Source of the DNA: Anthoceros angustus
Lineage: Eukaryota; Streptophyta; Anthocerotopsida; Anthocerotales; Anthocerotaceae
Direction of reading: 5' to 3'
DNA: 64,000 nucleotides
NCBI GenBank assembly: GCA_010909165.1
Contig: MU008163.1
Span: 1-64,000 of the forward strand
Shown here: positions 11,520 through 22,744 of the stretch, piece by piece
Numbering within the stretch: position 1 is the first letter of the stretch
How the letters are laid out: every line of letters begins with the position of its first letter
Notes under the pieces: generated by a model
Databases searched by the model: none
Seen by the model: the letters and a program-made list of their open reading frames with translations, nothing else
What the model was told of the DNA's origin: nothing
Program-made: the position numbers and the translations under genes

Positions 11520-12780
11520 CTCGAAGTCAGTTCGCAATGTAGACGTACTTCCTTTTATTGGTCACGAAGACAAAGCCCTTTCTGTTACATGGCAAAGGAG
11601 TCCGACTCCAGCAAGTAACAAATCCTGCGCTCACAACTCGAGACAACACACAATTTGAGGAGCCCACTCGGAGTGAAGACTACTTACAACTCAGTTGTGT
11701 AAAATGCTAGAGCAGTTAGAGCATCAATAAATGTTCATCAACCACAACCCATTAGCCGTGTCAGTTAGCCCTCTCGGAGATGAGTGAGCAAGTGCATGTT
11801 GTCCAAAGTCAAAACAGTTAGTAAGTCAATCCAAAATTTATGTTTAAAAATTTGATTACTATATAATATTTCTTAGATTCATACATTATAATGTTTAGAA
11901 TTATTACATGATATTTCTTAAATTCATATATTCATTAATGTGTTCGGATATCAAACATTCCTCCCTCTCTAGCAAAACTAGGTTTAAAAGGGTATGATCT
12001 TCGACAACAAATTGATTTCAAATTTACAACAAGATGATTTCAAATTTTAGACAATTGATAATGGTGCCATCGAAAAGCTATATCATAAAGAATAGTTTCA
12101 ACCGATATTATCAACCGATTATGGTGCTATCGGAAAGCTATATCATATAAATTGCTTTTAACAAATCATTAACATCACCTCATCGCATTCATGAACAAAC
12201 CAGGAAAGTTATTAACTCTTGTCATTACATCAGCCCCTCATCAATGCAATGAACAAACTTAAGAATGTTTTCAGTAAAACTCCACGTTCAAGCATCCTGG
12301 AGTCACTGTTGGGATGGGTTATTACCTATTTCCTGTTTTAAAAAAGTCCTACGGACCATGCGTGGTAAAAATCTTTTTGGAGCTACTTTAATCAAACTTG
12401 CTATCAGATTTATTATTAAAGAATAGAAAAAACTATACAAAGAACCAACGATCCATGTCCCTGAATTCACTATGAATTAATATTATAGAAAAATATGTCT
12501 TTGTCTACTTCACATCCTTGGTAAGAATTCGATTTTAGTCCACGTGCACGGAATTTCCGTCATGGGACGGAAATGAACAGCGCAACAAAGGCGTCGGGCA
12601 ACTTATCCGTGCACTGCCACGCGGCGTTTGCATAGCCTTGCCCTGATTCATGGTTGTAGGAGCTGTTGTAGGATCCTCGCCATTTCGTTGTGCTTGGGGG
12701 ATTTCGGTTCTCTCCCACTGGCGACGAGTTTCGTCGGAATCTCCGGAGTTCAGTTGTCTGCAACTCTCCGGCAAGTGAAG
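11520..12780. other. AT-rich intergenic DNA
   Basis: No coding block recognised. The word aatggtgctatcgaaaagctatatcat occurs in two similar forms near 12058 and 12118, a small direct repeat. From about 12540 the composition becomes GC-richer, presumably the upstream region and 5' UTR of the PDZ gene. Confidence 0.45.
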
Positions 12781-12786
12781 ATACCG

Positions 12787-13781
12787 ATGGCCGTGGCTAT
12801 TGCAATGGCAGCTCAATCCCTGGTTGCACTGCCCTACTTCTGCCAAGGATCGCCGCCTGTGGCTTCTTCCAGATTGCAGGTCTGCAGTCTCTCATCTCCA
12901 TTAGGTATGTCCTTGTCGCATTTGCCTGCAGCTGGTACGAAATGTGCTCACGAATCACATGCTACTCTGTGCAGTCACCTGGGATTACAGCTGTTCTCCC
13001 TCTCTGGCAGGCGTTGGAAGGCAATTCCGTGGGCACCTATCACCTCTGCTAAGGCTGCAACGGCCCTGCATTGTCAAGGCTGTTGCGGATTCCGACCGAG
13101 CACCAGGAAGCATCTCAGAAGGGCTTGATTTGCCGCCTCCAGGATGCAGTCGGATAAAACTGGAGCTTAGCAAGCCTCTAGGTAGCTGTTGCTTGTGGTT
13201 ATGCTAAAATGGTGCACAAGTGGCGAGGAGGAGCATTTCCCATATCCCATGCCTGTGTTTTTGGGTGTAGCAGGTATTGTTCTGGAAGAGGATAAGGCAG
13301 GAAACATTTTTGTTGCGGGCCTGGTGGATGACGGCAATGCTGCCAAGTCTGGTCTTGTGGATGTGGGTGATCAGCTGATTGCCACAAGTGCAGTGGTTTA
13401 TAACGATGCAGAAAGCTATCAGGGTGTACAAGTCCGCAAGGGTATGCAGATTGTCAGACTGAACGTACGAGGCGAACGGTTTGAGACGGTGTGTTCCCCC
13501 TCCCCTTTCCTTCGTCTTCCTTGCAGAACTCGACTTTGCTCATGTCCTCATTTGTCTTTCATACCGTTGCCTGATTCTGGTTCGTACCGTCCACAGGTCA
13601 TGGCTGCAATAGGAACACATCCAGCTTACATCAAGGTATGGCTACATTTGGACTCTTGTCAGCACTGGTGTAAGATGTGTCTGATGTGAGTGTGTTTGCG
13701 TTCATCTGTACACAGGTGGCTTTGGAGTTGCAGAAATGCAAAGCCGTAAATGGCTCAGTCAATGGATCCGCTAACAGCTGA
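12787..13781 (+). CDS. Plastid-targeted PDZ-domain protein (predicted)
   Basis: Five exons join in frame: 12787-12904, 13011-13181, 13274-13488, 13597-13635 and 13716-13781, giving 202 residues. The first ~75 residues are Ser/Arg/Leu-rich with few acids (MAVAIAMAAQSLVALP, RGHLSPLLRLQRPC), as in a chloroplast transit peptide. Then come CSRIKLELSKPLGIVLEEDK, NIFVAGLVDDGNAAKSGL, VDVGDQLIATSAVVYN and MQIVRLNVRGERFETVMAAI, a PDZ domain with a conserved carboxylate-binding GIVLEED loop. The tail is AYIKVALELQKCKAV. Plants have small thylakoid-associated PDZ proteins of this kind, some with extra TPRs; none are seen here. The PDZ fold is confident, plastid location likely, and the partner unknown. 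It converges on the SNARE gene, with the stop codons only about 175 bp apart. Confidence 0.85.
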
Positions 13782-14025
13782 GTCATATCAAAAGCTTTAG
13801 GGCCAAGAAGAAGAAAAGCAAAGCACGATAATTGCAGCCAGCAAACACGGGATCATCAAATAATGTAATGTGTCCCAATGTAATGCGGTGGTACTGTACA
13901 GGAGCTGCAGAGTTGCCAGCAAATGATCTCTAAATGCTGCACAGCTCACAGCTGAGTCACAGCAAAAGCTTGAAGGCCAACAACACTAGAAACACGACCA
14001 CTACAACCAGCAGGCACATGTACAT
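13765..14025. repeat. Short tandem duplication at a convergent gene end
   Basis: About 80 bp starting near 13770 (aacagctgagtca, caaaagctt, ggccaa, agcacga, aaccagca-like words) recur diverged at about 13945-14020. The second copy encodes, on the minus strand, the membrane anchor and stop of the SNARE. The first copy supplies the stop codon and 3' UTR of the PDZ gene. Confidence 0.55.
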
Positions 14026-14663
14026 TGCAGAGCAACTCTTGCCAGCTCGTTCCTTCACCAAGCCGAGTTTCTTCTGTACCATCTGCAGAAGGAAAATTCA
14101 AAGCACAAAGAATGAGATCTGCCATAACTCAGGCAAGTACATTCATCCCACAGTGACACGCACACCACTCATTCACTCACTCACCTGCAAACGATTATTC
14201 GTGGCAGTCGTATCCTGATCAATATCATCCTGCAACACCAAACCAGAACACCATTTACAACAGGACCTTGACGTTGAAAACAAGCAAAATCCCCAAACCA
14301 GGTCCTTCTGAAAACCTACCAGCAGCCGCGTGTGAAGGTCCAGTTCCTCGTTCACAGTCAACGCAATGTGCTTCGTGCTCAAAACTGCTGCCTCGAGAGC
14401 GGCTAAATCAAGATCCTGCTCTGCAGCATCGCTCACAAACGGGCTACGCAACTGAGCGGAACAAGGCAACAGCAACGGGAGCTGTCGTGCGCAGCAAGGC
14501 AAGAAGCATGCATACCTTTCATCGTCTGCCGCTGAAGGTTGACGACACCCATGTTGTCAAGCTCAGAGGTGTGGCTCGTTTCCACAGCCTTGGGCCGGCC
14601 ATCCTGCGAGATCAAATTCGCCCTGCTCTTGGCATCCCGACCTGCTGGCCCCTGCCATGCCAT
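13957..14663 (-). CDS. Short Qc-SNARE, SYP5-like
   Basis: Four exons join in frame: 14663-14516, 14420-14320, 14229-14185 and 14082-13957, for 139 residues. The SNARE motif reads LDNMGVVNLQRQTMK, EQDLDLAALEAAVLSTKHIA, LTVNEELDLHTRLLDDIDQD and TTATNNRLQMVQKKL, with the central zero-layer glutamine in the Q-SNARE position. It is followed by a hydrophobic anchor (MYMCLLVVVVVFLVLLAF) and a short lumenal end. The STKHIALxVNEELDLHTRL core matches plant SYP51/SYP52, which act on the route to vacuole and prevacuolar compartment. SYP5 proteins usually have about 230 residues including an N-terminal three-helix domain. Here the first ATG leaves only about 25 residues before the SNARE motif. A TATATA element at about 14836-14843, upstream of this ATG, supports the short form. 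Unseen upstream exons cannot be excluded. Confidence 0.85.
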
Positions 14664-14992
14664 TCCGGACGCCACAAACGGACAGAGACGCAGAGGCAGG
14701 GGTACGGCGATGCGCGCTTCGCCCCACCCGCTTATTGCGCAAAGGATTCCCGTGTGGAAATCGAGTAACAGTCTAACACGCGCAAGTGTCAAGTAGCAAA
14801 GCGAAAATTGCGAAATTCTGCATACCTGTCTGAACATATATACCCTAGGTACCTTGTCCGGAAACGTCCTCAATTGATTTAAGTGGACAGTGTAGTTGCA
14901 ATATATCCTACCTAGAACCGCGTCTGCGAGTATGGGCTACGAAGGGGTTCGCTATTGTGAAGGTATATAAAGTATTCTCCTCTGCATAACGG

Positions 14993-15186
14993 CCACTCCT
15001 TTCATCCCTAGATGTACTACAACACTACAACTGCAAGAATGGGTTTGGTCTTCCTCTTTCTATACTTCTATATTGTGAATTTTTTAAGCAATGTGTCCAC
15101 TCCTTCATCCCAAGATGTACTACAACTACAAGAATGGGTTTGGTCTTCCTCATATTGTGATTCTCTTAAACAATGTGTCCATCGCC
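14993..15186. repeat. Two ~95-bp tandem repeats
   Basis: A unit with cactcctttcatccc, agatgtactacaac, aagaatgggtttggtcttcc and attgtga occurs at about 14993-15092 and again at 15096-15186 with small indels. It has no coding meaning that I can see. Confidence 0.85.
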
Positions 15187-15189
15187 CCG

Positions 15190-16200
15190 CATGGGCAATG
15201 CCCAAACTCGGTGTGCAAGACGGCGGCTAGCACTTGGATGCAACTTCTTTGGCATATGGCATATATGGTAGGTAGGTCTTTTTCTATCCCTAACTAAGAA
15301 ATTCTCTGGATTGTAGGTAGTTTCGAAATGAACAACCACAGCCTTAGTCCCCTTGGCATGCTGCCTTTGTTGGGTTGTTCCCTTTTTTATTGGGGTAGGT
15401 GGAGTTTTCTATTTTTTTGCATATGAAGTGTATGTGTCGCCTTGATTTAACTAAAAGTTTTCTACTTCTGTAAATATGAATAAAATAAATTTGGAAAGTG
15501 CTATGGCAAATACGGACAGGATGTCATGCTGTGATGGTCATGCAGATGTGCTTCAGGGATCAGCCTGCGGTCAGGACAACAAGCATGAGGCACAGGCCGC
15601 TCAGAGCAACGAAGCTTGTTCAACAAGTCTGCACAGTGAAAAGCGGGATGGATAGTCAGGCGTTCCTCTGCTTGGGCTGTCCTGCACATGGAAAGAGACC
15701 AGATGTACGGACATACAAGATGGACGCCCGGGTGATGGCCTGATGGTCGAGACAGAGTGTAATCGGCTGGGGGACCGCTGTGATACCGTCAACGATGCGA
15801 GGATGGTTGCCCACATGACCTCATCAATGCACTTTCGATGACAAGTGTCCTTTACCTTCAATTCGGGTCCACACTTGTACTCAAATTCTTTGAGAAATGC
15901 TGCACACCTAGATACCGCCAGATGTGGTGTAATGGAGGCATGTGCCTGACACTTGAGAGAAAAGTGAAAGGTGGTTGAGGGCTGTAGCCCAGTGTTGCAG
16001 GTGACCGACTCCATGAGAGAGTGTGGTTTTGGTTTTGGGTAACACCTCGGAAAGGAATATGAGAAGCGTGGCAGGATGCTTTTCCTGCAAAGAGTTCCGG
16101 GTTAGTGGCAGGATACTGGCCACGATCGTTGCTTGGGAGTATAAAAGGAAAAGCAGGACATGTACCAATTATCTCCGTGACCCATTCGAGATCAGCATGT
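15190..16200. other. No recognisable gene
   Basis: Open frames on both strands lack family motifs. The composition is unremarkable apart from an AT-rich patch near 15380-15500. Confidence 0.4.
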
Positions 16201-16204
16201 CATG

Positions 16205-16676
16205 GCTTTGGCGATTACACGCGTCTCATCACGGATGTGCGCCTGCACTTGCTCCTGTTCTTCAGCATAGCTGTGTGCTAAAGTCCCATCCATTTTCACG
16301 TTCTTCACAGAGCGTGTACAGATAAGAGTTCTTTCTCGCGACCATTTATTGGAAAAGACTGAAGGAATTTCACCTTCGTGGTCTGGGAATATGATATGGA
16401 TGTCGTCCTCGAAAGCAGTCGAAGCATGGAAGCTACGCCCACGTCTCACCACGGATGTGCGCCTGCACTTGCTTCTGCGCTTCAGGGCAACTGTGTACTA
16501 AATTTCGTTTCATTTTCACATTCTTCACAGAGCGTGTACAGACCGGGGATTCTTTCTCACGACCTTCTACTGGAAAAGACTACAAGGACTTTCACCTTCG
16601 TAGTCTGGGCATATGATAAAGAATCTCTCATCCTCGAGAGCAGTCGAAGCATGAAAGCTACGCCCGCCCTATGGTA
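16205..16676. repeat. Two ~235-bp tandem repeats with a conserved hairpin
   Basis: Two units, about 16205-16440 and 16441-16676, share acggatgtgcgcctgcactt, attcttcacagagcgtgtac, tctttctc, ggaaaagact, tttcaccttcgt, gtctggg and agcagtcgaagcatg. Each contains an inverted repeat: agactgaagg pairs with ccttcgtggtct in unit 1, and agactacaagg with ccttcgtagtct in unit 2. Differences between the units keep most of the stem pairs. No known RNA family is recognised. Confidence 0.75.
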
Positions 16677-16957
16677 CGAGCTTATTCTGTGGGCGTGAAG
16701 GTTAAGCCTATTCCCATCTAATTAGTAGAGTACAAAATTCCTTAGCAAGATCAATACATATGTCTATGCAGCTCCTAGCAGGGCCTTGGTGCGGAAAGAC
16801 CACACACCTTAGGATGAACGGATACTTCAAGACTGCGCATCGATAGATGCAATTACCTGCCTGTATACATATCTTGAAAATGCCCTTCCTCAGAGATCAC
16901 AAGCACTCCACTTCGAGCGAAAGCAACCTCCAGAAATTTATGACCGGAGTTCGAAGC

Positions 16958-18464
16958 TCAGCGACGGCACACGAGCCCAGACCCGCCAGAGCAGGTGGTC
17001 TGAGGGAAATCAAACAGAACCTCGTTGGTGCTCTGGCCCTGGAATGCAGAAACCTTGCAGTCGGCCGCCATGAGAGATGACGAGACGTAGTCCTTCTCTC
17101 CGCCCATGACGAGCGACTTCTGGCCGGGCTTTTTCTCCTGATGCCTGAAGCCGGGAGCATAGGTCTGCCCCAACACGCCGGCCACGGTCGGCGTGAGCGC
17201 CTTGAACTGGAAGTTCGCCTCCAGGTGAGCGAAGCAGTTGTCGGCCGTGATGCCGTACTGGTGTTTGATGTTATCTTCCTCCGTCACTGGCACCACGACC
17301 ACCGTGAGGGAGAACTGGTTCTCGACCTCCACGTGCACGGCGTTGCGGTCCTCGGTTCTGGTGATCTTCACTCCGGCGTAGGGCGCCGTCCAGACGGCAT
17401 CCTGGGCGGTGGCCAGGACGACGGGGCTGGAGTCGAAGGCCATCACCAGGTAGTCCACAGACTCATCGAAGGTCGCCACCTGCAGAGCCGGTCGCAATTC
17501 GTCAGACGTTTCTGAGTCGGGCAACGAATACGTGCAGATGTACACAAACAATTAAGCGGAAGAAAGAATGTACACGGAGACAGGGAATCGGAAGAGGAAA
17601 CAATGCAAAACGGAGGCAGCAGGCGAGGAAACGCAAGAAGGACACATGCAAATGTAGAAAGAAACCAGCAAGCGCAAGAAGGACAAAGCAAAATGTAGAC
17701 AGAATCAAGGAAGGGTAGAAGCAAACGATGGAAAATGTACAAACAAACAAGAAAGCGAGGGAAGGACACAATCGAAAATGTACAAGGAAACAAGGAACAG
17801 GGAAGCAAATGGGAAATGTACACACAGACAAGGAAGCGGAAGAAGGAAACAACGGAAGAAGGAGACAATGGAGCTCTCACCTTCTTGGCACCCACGTACA
17901 ACTGGTGGTCGCCGAAGAGGATCCCGAGAGACTGCACCCAGGTGAAATCACGGGACATGTGGTCCGCCCGGCGCCCGATGAAGTGCGCATTCACGTGGAG
18001 ATTGGAGTCAGCGACGATGCAGAAGTCGGCGTCCTTGCGGCCGTGGAAGTAGAACTGCTGCCCGTCGTTGCCCACGAACACCGGGTCGTCCTTCACACAT
18101 CCCGGGTGCCAGCGATTGCACGGCTTCGGGTCCCCTGGCTTCGGGTAGCCGTGCCCTGGCTTCGGATGCCCGTGCCCTGGCTTCGGATGCCCGTGCCCAG
18201 GCCCGTACTTGTAGCCAGTCTTGCCTTCCCTTTGAGCTGCAATGCAAGCACAAACCCCCCAGAGTCACGTCGCATTCCAGCAAGCATATATCCAGGAACA
18301 AGGCCGCTCGAGAGCGACTGCCACGACCAGCTTAGCGACATTGGAAGCACCCCGGGGACAAGCACGTTCGACTCGCTCAGACACTCATGCTCACCATCGA
18401 CATTCAAAGCCGCGATGAGGGCCAGGAAGGCCACCGCGAGGGAGAGGATCACGGCCATCTTCAT
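16958..18464 (-). CDS. Root-cap / LEA-like secreted protein A
   Basis: Three exons (18464-18395, 18236-17881, 17479-16958) join in frame into 315 residues of the plant Root_cap family. A signal peptide (MKMAVILSLAVAFLALIAAL) is followed by a Gly/His/Pro/Lys repeat (PGHGHPKPGHGHPKPGHG), a linker ending in two cysteines, and the full domain: DDPVFVGNDGQQFYFHGRKD, DFCIVADSNLHVNAHFIG, RDFTWVQSLGILFGDHQLYV, FDESVDYLVMAFDSSPV, VVVVPVTEEDN, DNCFAHLEANFQFKALTP, VAGVLGQTYAP and SSLMAADCKV. Such proteins are secreted and expressed in root cap or other surface tissues; biochemical function is not established. The 401-bp second intron is a purine-rich minisatellite. The 11.8-kb duplication starts inside exon 2, so the downstream copy is truncated. 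Confidence 0.9.
17515..17870. repeat. Degenerate purine-rich intronic minisatellite
   Basis: Nearly the whole second intron of root-cap gene A consists of about eight degenerate 40-45-bp units built around gaaaatgtacaaacaaacaa, with ggaag/gcgagg purine runs on the + strand. The transcribed strand is therefore pyrimidine-rich. Open frames here in several registers are repeat artefacts. Confidence 0.8.
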
Positions 18465-18529
18465 GGTGGGCTGCAGGGGGAGGGCCCGTCGAATCGCCCA
18501 CAAACACTAGCAAGGCGAGCTCTGATACC

Positions 18530-19020
18530 AAGTGTGGAGAGGGTGTAGGGGGATTTATGCGCTTGCTCCAAGAGCGAGGTGCGCATTAAACTGGCGGGGA
18601 GGTGGGCCAGTTCCACAGGCCCCTCCTGCTGAGCGCGCTGCTCTACACTTGATTCCAGCTGTCTCAAGCATGCCTAAAAATAGAAGCATGAGAATGGTAG
18701 GTGGCCTCACCTTGTCCTCCGCCACCAGAAGAGGAGTGGGTTCTCCTTCACCCACTCAGAGCGCTGCTCTTTTGCCAGGAGCTCTGGCCCGTAGAATCCT
18801 CTCGCCCGCTCACAGCGCGCTGGCTTGATTGGCACTGTCATCGCACCATCGCGGAAGCCGCAGAGACAAACGATTTTCTTTTTCGTGAAACAAAGACGAC
18901 CCCAGTTCTTCCGCCTGCACCAGAATATTCAATGGACAGGAGAACATGGCTTGGAGATGATTTTGCAGGAGCCAGACCCCGCCTTGAGGCGTGAAAAAAG
19001 GAGAATTCTATAAAAAAAAA
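18530..19020. other. Upstream region of root-cap gene A
   Basis: No convincing coding block. The interval separates the start of root-cap gene A from the last putative exon of the gene at 19.0-20.6 kb. It is repeated at 30360-30840. Confidence 0.35.
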
Positions 19021-19029
19021 AACTTACGA

Positions 19030-20586
19030 ACATATCCAGCCCCTCGGTATCTTTGTGGGCGAGTGGGATGGGCTGCTGCTTGCTGCAGTGCTGAGACAGG
19101 ATTGAGCCCTCGTGTTTCTACTGGAGGAGGAGAACTGCCGACATGTGAGGCCAAGAAATGATGCAGAAGTACAAGTATATCGATTTGCAACTTGATGCTG
19201 TTCATGTTCTTACTTGCAGTACATGCGTGGCATGCATGGTTCCAGCATGCCACGAATGGGCCTCTTGAAGGCTGCGTCCCGCCTGCTGCAGCAGCAGTCA
19301 TCCAGCAGCGAACAGGTGGTGGGTGATACATGATTCCCTCTGATCGGATCTCCATCTGGCATGTTTCGGAGATGTCCCGAGGACTCCCGTCCATGGGGCG
19401 GCTGTGAGGAGGCGAGGCTGCGGATCGAGAGCGCCAGGCTGGCCAGTTCGGATCCGATGTCCATCAATCCCTGCTTGAACAAGTGTCGGATCCTTGTCAA
19501 ACTTTTAACGCATCGCTGTGGAAAGACCAGAATTCCGCTGTCGATCTCCACGGCGCCACTCCCAAAGCTAAAATGAGCATCCGGACAAAGTACGCACCCA
19601 GGGCAGCACATTTTCCAAGACATGCGGACCCCCATCATCTGGCGATGGCGGTCCGCAACAATGGGCGGTTACCTCCGCCCATCTGTGGACCGATTCAGGG
19701 GTCTTGATGGCCCCGGGATGAAGATGTGAGCGAAATCAGGGTCCATTGTTCTGTCTTCGACATGGGGAGGCCTTGGGTGTGGTGCCTTCGTCTGAGGAGT
19801 TTCTGTTATTTCGGTTTGGGCAGTGGTTGTCTGTAAGAGCCCGGATCCCGATGAGCTGTGTTCGGTTTTGAATTTCGTAGCTGCTGGCGGTTTCGGATTT
19901 CTTTGATGGTGAGATTCTACTTTGTGCACGCGGAGCCTTTTTTTTGGAGGACTTTGGTGTTCTTGCGTACTTGAATCTTGTTTGGGATTAGGACCAGGAC
20001 CTTCTGCTGGTGGGGAAAGTGGCCCAAGCTTCGGAGGTCGCTTTGTTGTATGTTCATCTGTGACAGCGGCAGCAGGAGGCTTTGGATAATGTGCTGCAGC
20101 AACAGCTGGGAGGCGTGCTGTACTTCCGGGCTCCTTATTAAGCTTCTCCACTGCTGCTGCAACTGTTGTGCGGCCTGCATCCTCCATCCCCTGTGCTGCT
20201 GCAAGGCGTAGGTCGATTGCACTACGTCTGTCCAGGGCATAAAGATCCCTCCACCGGGACCCTTCCTTGCACGCTCCCATCTCCTCTGCTGCACCAAGAT
20301 ATAGGTCGATTGGGCAATCTCCGGGCTCCGTCTCTGGTGTTGCTGGAATATTGAGATCGAATGCATGCACCATTTTCACCTCTGGTACTGCTACAATACT
20401 GAGATCGAATGCACCATCTGCAGGTTCCACCTCCGGTACTGCAAGAATCCATGTTGCTCCATTTGCGTTGGAATGCAGGATTATAAGGTAGTGTGATAAG
20501 CTAACGGGGTCGAGCAATGCTCCATTCGAGCACACGGCTTTTGACCTTTCGGTTGCTGCGGAATTTCTCCCGCTGAAGTGGTCCAC
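19030..20586 (-). CDS. Unrecognised protein with reiterated EAR-like motifs, multi-exon
   Basis: I do not recognise the family. The largest exon (about 20586-19672) has an open frame of about 300 residues and ends at a plausible donor (GTAACC). Its first half repeats an acidic pattern of hydrophobic-D-L: AFDLSIVAVPEV, AFDLNIPATPE, PIDLYLGAAEEM and AIDLRLAAAQGME. DLNIP and LxLxL-type words are the plant EAR co-repressor motif. The second half is Pro/Lys-rich with a basic patch (PPKKRLRVHKV). Two coding-looking blocks lie downstream: about 19638-19510 with MCCPGCVLCPDAHFSFGSG, and about 19500-19330 with LFKQGLMDIGSELASLALS. The simplest splice to the next block gives a stop, so the exon structure is unresolved and these may be separate genes. 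Transcriptional regulation is only a guess from the motifs. Confidence 0.4.
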
Positions 20587-20749
20587 CTGCTGCCCATCTC
20601 ACCAGCGATGTTCGTGCAATTCGGCTGGGTTCGGTCCCTTCTTCCCCTGGTGATGACAGGAATGTAGCGGGTTATCACAGTCGGTTGCGAGAGATTTCTT
20701 CCGCGCGAGACAGTTCGAAATAAAACTTAGTGATCACTGTCACACACAC

Positions 20750-22440
20750 GTCTCTGCTTCTCTACGGACAACAGAAGCAAGAAACAGGCTCGGAAAAGAG
20801 ATTCTGTGAGACACCTGCTGCACCCTGAAGTAAGTACCATAGCCTTATTTCCTTGGTCTCACTGAAATAGCTCAAACGGCGATCACTGCATAGCCTGGAT
20901 GAGGAAGAAAGACTTTGGCTATCACACGGGTTGAATAATGAATCTCAGAGTCCAGTAGAAGGGCTTAGGCTTGACCCAACAAACCATTGGACACCTCAAG
21001 GTGTTCACCATCATGTTTTGTCCCTCCACTTCCTTGTGGCAACAATCAGGAGACACCACCGCCAGATTCTTCTGTCTGGGCTACGGCACGTTACAAGGGC
21101 TCATACGCAAACACACACACGCGTGCAGAATGAATGAAAGCGCATGTGTGTATGCGAGGGTACTCAAGCACGAAAGACATCACGGTCACTCAGACATCAC
21201 CGTCACTTAGACCTTCCACATAAAATGCATCTGGTCCTGGCAAACGTTTTCAGCTAATCCTTCCAACAGAGACAATCTGCTGTGCCAGCTACGGAGACAA
21301 ACGACGACGCGGTAGGAGAATCAACGGAGGAGACAGAAGAAAAGGTGATTGCTCAACCCTACTGAGTTTGTCCGTTGCCTCTGTTGTGATACAGAACTTC
21401 TTTAGGTCCTAGTACCCCATCGACATCAGGAAACGCCTCGGGTCTAACAACAGCTTGAGCAGCGGATGTGAAGGAACCTGTGCTATCACATGAGATAACC
21501 TGCGTCAGTTGGATAGCCTATTCTACTAAGATCTCAACTCCCCAAGATCTGCCAAGGAGCAGAAAGTGAAAGTGGCGAGACCGTTCCTTCCCTTAAATAA
21601 AGACCAACCCATGGATACCAGGTGCCCCAGAACTCTTAGCAGTGCCTGATCGAGCCGGGATCATAAACTAGATACAAACCAACAGCAACCGCTTGATTCC
21701 AGATATTGGAGCTGGGAATTCCCCCAGATAAACCATCCAAAAGAGACCAGCGGCTGCCCATGTTCAGGAAACAAACGACAATGCAGCAGGGGCATCAACT
21801 TAGGAAATAGAAGAAAAGCTAGCTCAATCTTACCACAGTTTGACTTACACCTCTGTTCTGGTACATATCCCCGTCTTGTTCAGATACCACGGCCCACCTG
21901 GTGCCAGGAAATGCCTCTATAAGTAGCCTGTGCAATCAGCCATCGCTTTAACTTAGCCTCAGCATACACAAGATCTCGACCCGCCAACGTGATCCCACAT
22001 ATCGGACATGAGGAATTGGCTTTATTCAGCTAACCGTCCAGCAAGTACCCACTGCCAACGAGGTGAAGAGCAGCCATCTAGAGGACGAAAGGAAAGCTGT
22101 TAGCTCACCCTGCAGAGTCTGTTTCAGGCCACGTCTTGAGATAGATATCCTTTCGTCTTGATACGCCTCAGCAATCCTGGTACCCTGAGATCACAACTGC
22201 AGCCTGAGTAGTAGGAGTGGAGGAGCCTGTGTGCAGTCACATTAGTGAGCTTGCGCAAGATCATCATAAGTACACAAAATTTCAAGACCTCCAGCCACCT
22301 AATGCGTCCACCGATTTTGTCTCTAGCCGCAAAAGTCAAGTCAGTAGGCTGTTCAAGAGAGACGCGCAAAACGAAGTAGTTTGAAATTTTGGACAAACTT
22401 GAACCTGGTATGCAGGTTCCCACCGTTGACATCAGCCATT
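20750..22440. repeat. Degenerate ~450-bp direct repeats
   Basis: Similar stretches recur near 20760, 21270, 21750 and 22060, for example ggagacaaacgacgacgcgg and ggaaacaaacgacaatgcag, each followed by purine-rich agaagaaaag, then ctctgtt-tggtac, ccccatcg/ccccgtc and a cacatgagat-like region. No convincing gene is read on either strand. The same set recurs at about 32.6-34.3 kb. Confidence 0.5.
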
Positions 22441-22744
22441 TGAACCTCTTTCATGGGCGTTCCCTCGAGGTTTCACCTCTTTGGGTGTTATTATGGGGAA
22501 AGTACGAAATACACACATCCCACTCAGCCTATGCAAAGACAATGCAAATCTCGTCAGCACTCAGTCCAATTCCGTCCATGATCTCCCCTTGCCTGCATTT
22601 GTGGCAGGGAGACGGCACGGACGGCATCGCTCTAGACATGACGCGACTGACCATCTGCCTGCATTTATGGACGCACACCGATTGTGTGCAAGATTGCACG
22701 CACGACTTTCCGATCAAGTTCAAAATTCGCTGAATTGGGTTACA

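Noticed and set aside
12541-12570. ttccgtcatgggac as an inverted copy of part of the SINE-like 3' end
   Set aside because: Only about 20 bp match with no further similarity on either side; chance cannot be excluded.
16205-16676. snRNA or hammerhead ribozyme
   Set aside because: No Sm site, snRNA core or hammerhead catalytic core could be found.
22124-22432. Minus-strand ORF of ~100 residues, repeated at 33.9 kb
   Set aside because: It lies in degenerate repeats, shows no motif, and its conservation is explained by the duplication.
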